A stretch of 64,000 nt of DNA from Phytoseiulus persimilis (Eukaryota; Arthropoda; Arachnida; Mesostigmata; Phytoseiidae). This document shows positions 57,391 to 64,000 of this stretch, piece after piece. The notes beneath the pieces are model-generated. The model ran no database searches. It had not been told where the DNA came from and saw nothing but the letters and a program-made list of their open reading frames with translations. Location of the stretch: positions 49,844,745 to 49,908,744 of the forward strand of contig CM075102.1 of NCBI GenBank assembly GCA_037576195.1, written 5' to 3'. The translations under genes and the position numbers were made by a program. Numbering within the stretch: the first letter of the stretch is position 1; each line of letters starts with the position of its first letter.

Positions 57391-58948
57391 ATCACTTCCA
57401 GGAGGAGGTTTACCTGCAGCCGAATGCGGGATTGTGCGCTCTCTGGAAGATTGGTCCCGAGGCCGAGACAGAACTCGACTGATAAGCGAATAAGGAATTA
57501 CTCCGAGTGATATCAGCTCAACTTTATTGCGGGCGTTTCAAAATCCAAGAACTACGTTTGAGCTTGCAACCTGCGATGGATTTCTTGGGAGAATACGAAA
57601 ACTCAAATACTGACTGCTTTGGAGTTTATCACAGCTGATTTCGATCTGACGTAATATATTCACATTGGGCGGAGGGCAGGTCAGGTGGGTTCGTGCTGAG
57701 CTTCCTGGAGTTCCCGGTCTCAATTCACGAATGCAGTACCTCTATTCTCTTCTGCCAAACGGCTGAGAACTGATGCTGCACAACGAGGGTTCCGGAGGAC
57801 CTTAGCGATCTCTCGATGATATCCAGACTGAGTTTCCACAGACAATGAGGATGGTCGCTGTGAATCAAATGGATGCTCCTAGGCAATGATCCGGCTTTCT
57901 GCAAAGTTTCGGGCGTCAATATATGCTACCGTGTTCTTTCGAGCAGACGCCCAACTGCAGCGGATGCAAAATTCAGTATGAATTTTCAGAAGTCTGACGT
58001 GAACAGACCTCGGCAGTTTCCCCTTCGTCCGAGGGCTCTGCGGGCAGAGTCACCATCTTTCTGATGTTCCGTATGACATCTTCGCAAAATTCCGCTAGGT
58101 CACCGCTTGTTGGAGCCACAAAGGTTTTCTTGAATATGCCTGTGCAAGAGACGCTATGTCATTGTGAGAAGCGTGCCCCCTCTCCCCCTAGCGTAGCCGG
58201 AACTAGACCCTCCAGCGGATCCGGATCCATAGGATCCGCTTGAGTCTCGCGGATCCGGATCCATAGGGTCCGCGTGGGTCTCGCAGATCCGGGTCCATAG
58301 GGTCCAAAGCGGATCAGCGGAAGGCCTAGCCGGGACAGGGAAGGCTGATTTTTCGCCTCACTTTCGCGAAGTTGTCACAGCCGATCCATTTGGGCGATGC
58401 ATGAGCTTGGGGGAAGACTTAGCAGGTCGAATTCGCGGAATCGCGGACGGAGCTCTCAGTTTTCTGACGCTCGAGACTCACCCGATCCTGGTTGCTCGAT
58501 GACTGTGATGAGTACAGCGTTGGGAGATGTAGCGGACGACTCCGTAGCGCATATGAGGTCTCTCAGTTCACGTCGGCTCAGTTGGTGGTAGAAGTTTTCG
58601 TTGAAGAAACTGAGCATTCTGCTTGACTGGAGTCGTAGAGTCTGGTTAGGCGTGATAGCACCAAAAGCCGGATCGGATGAAATGTCGACCGGCGTGATAG
58701 TTAAAGGACAAGGGCGAGACTTTCTTGGGAAGCTCGGCAGTAGTAAATCAGTTGCGAAACGTGGGCGCGGATACAGAAATCGTAGTGACCGTCACTTTCC
58801 GTCGTAACTGGAGCCCACTCACTATGTTTCAAGGCATACAATCCTGTGGCCGTTGCTGGAACTTTCTGTATTCGTTTGCGGTTCCTGGCGGTAAACTCCG
58901 AAGTCCACAGCCCACTCTCTGTTCCCTCACCATGGAAGATTAGCTCAT
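57391..58948. other. Intergenic; no supportable gene apart from a short tandem repeat
   Basis: Only short frames without motifs occur. The 34-bp tandem repeat at 58215-58305 is the only clear structure. Confidence 0.4.
58215..58305. repeat. 34-bp tandem repeat rich in GGATCC palindromes
   Basis: Just under three copies of a 34-bp unit starting GCGGATCCGGATCCATAGG and ending GTCTC. Copies two and three differ from the first by a few G/A and C/T changes. Each unit contains overlapping GGATCC palindromes, so the array can fold on itself. It lies outside any recognised gene. Confidence 0.85.
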
Positions 58949-59271
58949 TCAGAATCTTTTTCGGAGACAGCAGGATTCAGCATCATTATTTCCTCGAAGG
59001 ACCATCGAAGAACTCCGATAGAGACATCGGCCGAGGACAGTGGGCTGGCCCGCGGGATCGCCATGGCTCTTGCATTGTTCATTTTCTGTTAAACATTGCG
59101 AGGCGGTGTCCGATACTGACCCGGCAGTCAACTCACAGGATGCGCCGCTTACAAAAGAACATCTGCCATAGAGCCGACGGGTCAAGTGAACCGGTCTTCC
59201 GGCTTAGTGGGTTGATTGATTCGTGAAGAATGGGTGTCCGAACTCGATGAATGAATATTCTCTCGACTCAC

Positions 59272-59559
59272 CAACATGGTCACAACACATGTGTCAGTGG
59301 ACAGGACGTTGATGTGAAACGCCGATTTGGCAACTCTCGGTTTAGCTGCATCTAGCATGATCGATGACAAAGATTTCTAGAACCGCGGTCGACTTACTCG
59401 CGAGGAAGTTCTCTCGCTCTTGAATCGAACCGCTGGGCGCGGAGGTAAGACCCAAAAAGTGGAGATTATCTTCACAAAAAAAAAGCTTATGATCGGGTCC
59501 GAATAGCGTGCAGCGGTGTGTCCGCGCATCGAGTGAAAATAGCCATGCTCTCACGCACG
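59272..59559 (-). CDS. Partial cysteine-containing secreted-protein exons, PAN/apple-like
   Basis: Two minus-strand exons, 59559-59398 and 59351-59272, have good borders (TTTACAG acceptor, gtaagt and gtgagt donors) and join in phase. The first encodes C-V-R-A-W-L-F-S-L-D, then HRCTLFGPDHKLFFCEDNL, a spacing of cysteines and hydrophobics like the end of a PAN/apple domain (C-x-x-F-x-x-x-x-x-x-x-C-x-L). The second reads AAKPRVAKSAFHINVLSTDT followed by CVVTML. The 5' and 3' parts of the gene were not found. A nearby cysteine-rich minus frame (59162-58949, with SCELTAG, QCLTENEQCKSHG and ESCCLRKRF) does not join in phase and may be separate. Tentative. Confidence 0.3.
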
Positions 59560-62500
59560 CTGTAAATCACGTCATTGTATGGTCATGGCGGCTGTTGGGT
59601 AGAATCCTGACGAGACCTCTTGATAGGCTCTGCGGATAAACATATGCCTTCCAGCTATCACAGCCTGGCCTCTGGACATGCCCTGCCTTTCGGAATCTCT
59701 CACCTCATTTCGGAGGACTCCAGACAATCCTATCCCACGAAGCGTGGACTCGTCGTCGATGCAGCGACGTTTGATCGTTCGGTAGTCGATGTTCCCAGTG
59801 AGATCATGACCAACTCCGATGTCCGATAGATCTACCGGTGGCAGAGCCGACATAAACGACGGCGAGCATGTGCTTTGCTGTTCTGGCTCGTGAGGATGAG
59901 AGCGAAAGGGAAAGAAGGAGCTGTTGGAACTAGAGAGTGAGGCAACGTGGCAGACGCGGTGCCGACCTCCATGTCAGACCAAACAGGCGTGGAAGTACTC
60001 AAGGGGTCTCGAATCAAGACTGCCGACAGCAACGCATATCCTGTTGACGTGAGCACTCGACCAGATACACCCGAGAGTGTCCGAGAGCTACCCCTCGTAA
60101 AGAGACCATGACGGCGCTGAGGAGGTCCTCATCTGATCATGTATGCAGGTCGGGACCGAACCGATAGTTCCCTTCGGTGAGGGAGTGAGGAGAGGAACGA
60201 GTCATCACAAGACCGAGCGCTATCATTCGACAACCGGAACCAGCTCTATACATATCTTGCCTCTGAGATCGGCTGGAGTGTAAGCGGCAGACAGATCGGG
60301 AGATGGATCGTAATCTCGGAGTCTCTCCTCAACTGTGGAATCAAACTCTCACCATGGTACTCACGTTGCGAACCAACTCCTTGCATCGTCATCCGAGCGG
60401 ACGTATTGCAGTTGACCACTCATCATCAGCCGAGAGCGATTTCACCGAGGCTCCTCCTATAGCTCAGACGGAGATGGATTCTAGATATCCACCGAGACGA
60501 AGAGGGAATAGATGTCCCAGCGTCCTGAGGAAGAAGCTCCTTTCTTCGTACCATGTGCCCGAACCCAGAGGTCAACCACTTGGTCACATTGAACGACCCC
60601 TCTTTTTCTAGGTTTCCTAGCATGCAGATGTAAAAAGTTCAACAAAGCCCTCTCTGGGAAACGTTGAGAGGAATCACCGACGGATGTCCATCTCCTTCCG
60701 CATACCGTCAATTCTCTCCGGAAGACCGCATTGCGAACAGAATCCGCGGGTCGACTGAGTCCTAATACAAGCCCAGGGTAGCCGGGCTTCCGCGATCCAT
60801 AAAGGTTTGCGTTTTTCTGCGGCAGTTGCCCTCAATGAGCAGAATGGACAGTGAATCCTCACCGAGAGAATGCAAGAATCACAACATATTCGTAACGTTC
60901 TGCAGGCTCATTTCCAACTCGAACGTACGGTAACTCGAGTATTTCAACCGGCTTCCCGAAAAGAACGGGAAAATCGACCAAGATTCAGCGCATTAAAACC
61001 GATTATGAGGGAGGATGGGTGTCCTTTCAACTGCCGTAAGGAAATTCCACATGAATGTCTGTCACGCTGGCCATTCCGACCCCGCTCCCCCTCCCACGTG
61101 AGCTGGATGATGTTCTGCGTTGTGAGTCGCCATGGCTCCGATGGAGGGCTTCCAGGTCCACTGACGCATGCGTGGGGCTGATGTTATTCGAGAGCAAGTG
61201 TCGGTATAGATTGCTACAGGCAGGGGTCACTCTCGAAATGCACAAATTGTAGACAGAGAGGTCTGACGGGTCATGCAGATGAGGTAGCGAGCAGCAGTCA
61301 TTTCACCGCGATTCAGTTCATCGACCGAGGAAACGGTGATGCAAACCTGCGAACGATGCCTTCCGTGCCAGACGAAACAGGTTTACGCTGCGGAGACTAC
61401 GATGGCACATGCATGTCGTGTCGACGTCGCTCCTACTTGCTATCTCGCCCATGTTGACGATTCTAGGGACGCAGTGAGGGCGCCCTCCAACTAAGCGATA
61501 CAGACTTGAAAAAGCCGCTAGTAATCAGAGCGCGGTGCAGATCCCCTCACTCGAGGTTGGAACCAGGATCAACTAAGAATGACCAATTGTTCACTTGGAC
61601 CTTGTTTTATACAGATTATATACAGGCCTCTGAAAAATTCACTTCGATGGTAAGCAACTATCCGTTCAGAGGGAGGTGTGACTGCCGCTGACCTGAGGCG
61701 CTGTCGTTGCGGGAGAGATCTGAAATCGGGGAGAGGATAAGCACTGGTAACTATGTAAGCTTAGAGATAATCACACTGGGGTGGAAGGGAAGGGCCGGAA
61801 TCGATCTCTGTCTCACTTCGAACGAATTTCGGAACTCATTCGCAGTTTCTCACGTTTTTTATCTGTTCGTCGGCGACAGTTCCCAAGTACAGGAGATTCT
61901 TGAGGAGGTGGTTCTGAATTCTGGAAAGCGGAAGGAGCATGAGTGGACTTCTCCGAATAGCGATGTCCTCTGAATCATTTCACCACGATCGAGTTGCGTA
62001 CTCACATTTGACACTCCGCAACTTTTCCTCGATTCTGCAAGTCCGTTATATGCATTAAGAGGTAATGGTTCTCGTCAAGCAACTGCGAAAAAAGTGAATC
62101 ACATATTAATTCGGAGCCAAGAGCCTCACCATTAGGAGGAGCGCGACTGCAGAACATTATGAGCAATGAGTTGTTCCTAAACGCTCGTAGAACCGTTCAT
62201 TTCTAGCTCGAACGACGCGGGTCTGATAACATGCCTATGTTATTGTCGTAATTCTGCGCTCAAAGGGGAAATTTTCTCCCGAAAATGAAAAAACAGGGAC
62301 GAGCTGTCTGGTATGGGCTATTCTCTGAATATTCCCCGGCTCTCTGCACCACCATGTAACCGCGCTCCGCTCGAGGAAACATTGAGACTCTCGAAACTCA
62401 CCTTCACCAAGCTGCTGCGTAATGGAATTTCATGAACGATCCTCGTTCCCGACATTGCGCACGGCGTCACTCGATCGAAATCCTCCGACTCGGTGAGTTT

Positions 62501-64000
62501 CTGGATGCGTCTCGAACGCTCCGACGTTTAGAGCGTGGATGGTTCGGGTTGGCATCTGGCAGCAACTCCTGCCACTGGTATATATCTGTCTCTGATGAAT
62601 GAGAGACACTGATTGATGAGAGTTGTAATTTTAATGCTCAATTCATCGACTCGTCGATCCCAAGCGAATGATTGTTATATCGGTGACTATCGTTCGGAAG
62701 TCGGGTGTTGGAGTTATGGGTGGAGGAGAGGTATTCAAATTCGCCCAGTGCCGCTGGCGGTTCCACGGAAAAGGCGATAAAAAAAATGCGAAATACTTTC
62801 CCAAGGGAGGGCTACATGTTAGTTGAACTATCTAAGGCATTCTCAGAGCTGCGTGCCGAAACGACCCAGATAGAAGGGCTCCAGCAGACGTTTTCCAGAG
62901 AGTTCACCTGGAAACACCACTCTGAGAGGTCCGAACTGACCGGTTCAACTTGCTTCAATCACTTGGATGGCTATCGGAGATCGTTTACGCTGAGCTGTCC
63001 AAGTCGCTGGAACTCCGATTCGGAGATTCTGATTGCACTCTACATAGCCAATCGCGCTTTCGGCGGAGTTTCTCCTGCTAGAGACGTTCTGCACAAGAGT
63101 GGCACATCGAGAGCGGATTCCTCAAGGGTACCCCACCTGAGTCCCAGTTTTCGGGCTATCTGATAAGTTAACCGAGCTTCTAGCATGCGAAATTCTCCGC
63201 AAAGTCTCCAAGGCAATGCAAAATCTCCCGGACCGTTCATCCTTATTTGCACGTTGTGGCTGAGAATAACGGTATTTGGAGTGGAAACAGTACGCTTAGA
63301 CAATGAGCGAGCGAATGGGAGATCGGTCGTTCGGTCCGGAGAGACTACTCAGAGAGCATTAGTTCGGGTCGGAGAATATAAATATCTGAGGAAAGACGCT
63401 CAGCGGCGCAGTGCTCGAGTGTATAGGGGAACCACTGCTTTTCGAGCCTGTCGAGTATCCTCTGAGCGATCCCCGAGGACCGAATGCGCCATCGGCGTTT
63501 CCTCTGTGGACTTTATCAACCCGTTTCAGACTAGCACTCCCAAAAGAAGCTCCGTCTCGGTTCGATCTGTGAAGGCTCAGTCGGCTGTGACATTCCCCGC
63601 ACGGCGTCTCTTTCAAACTTTGAATCATCCCCCCCCCACGACCTCTTTCAGCTAGAAAGGCGTGACCCTGGGTGGTGACCCACAGATTTGTGTTTCAATA
63701 CATGTTTCGTATCATGCTCTTGGCTCATGGATTGTTACTCGGAAGATTCGCCTCAAAACCGATTTCTGAATCGATCAAGTTTCCAGATAACATTGAGCTG
63801 TTGAATGACAGAACGAAATGACGGAGCGAGAGCGTGCGGAGTTTTTTTTTCTTACGTTTGGGAGGAAAAGGCTCCAAGGCTGTTCTGGGGCACTGAATGG
63901 AGTGGGAGGGGAGCCCGTTCCGTTCAGCCTTAAGGGAATTCAGGACGTGATTGCAGGCCCTCCCGCGTGCCTTTCTCTTTGTTCCCGGCAGATAAGAACG
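59560..64000. other. No supportable gene to the window end
   Basis: Open frames up to 156 codons occur (for example plus 62705-63163 and 63185-63655, minus 59572-59853). None shows a signal peptide, a domain or phase-linked exons, and most overlap frames on the opposite strand. Some may be single exons of unrecognised genes. Confidence 0.4.

Noticed and set aside
63185..63655. 156-codon plus-strand frame near the window end
   Set aside because: No domain, overlapping antisense frame, and Arg/Ser/Thr-rich composition typical of chance frames here.

Overview
This is nuclear DNA of an animal, most likely an arthropod. Five genes can be tied to metazoan families by protein sequence (an FGF ligand, Nup50, PNISR, NUS1/Nogo-B receptor, parvin). 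All are split by GT-AG introns, mostly 50-130 bp. The compact, roughly GC-balanced layout is what I would expect of a small-genome chelicerate such as a mesostigmatan mite. That taxonomic guess is inference; no marker gene proves it.

Layout, left to right. 1-4316: no gene I can defend. 4317-14525 (+): one very large secreted-protein gene with many exons. It starts with a signal peptide, then a block of EAR/EPTP-type beta repeats, a long array of degenerate V-N-G repeats, a Ser/Thr-rich linker, and a second EAR block at the C terminus. 16941-28784 (+): an FGF-family gene whose two recognised coding exons are separated by an 11.1 kb intron. 28785-34834: no supportable gene. 34835-37194 (-): Nup50. 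38480-42113 (+): PNISR, head to head with Nup50. 42943-44597 (-): NUS1, tail to tail with PNISR. 45040-46226: a 1.19 kb non-autonomous hAT-like transposon with near-complete inverted-repeat arms and a perfect 8-bp target duplication. 47923-51112 (+): parvin, with a hAT-like terminal fragment in its second intron. 52639-53151 (+): a small secreted 8-cysteine protein. 54371-54968 (-): a secreted thyroglobulin-type-1-like (thyropin-like) protein. 56482-57390 (+): parts of an unrecognised gene. 57391-64000: scattered exon-like pieces, one cysteine-rich minus-strand fragment and a 34-bp tandem repeat.

There is no operon logic. The recognised products fall into extracellular or matrix proteins (EAR protein, FGF, small cysteine-rich proteins), integrin adhesion (parvin), nuclear transport and splicing (Nup50, PNISR), and dolichol synthesis (NUS1). 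The least described items are the EAR/VNG-repeat giant, the foldback hAT element and the two small secreted cysteine proteins. Exon limits were set by eye from splice motifs, reading phase and family similarity, so single-base errors are possible.
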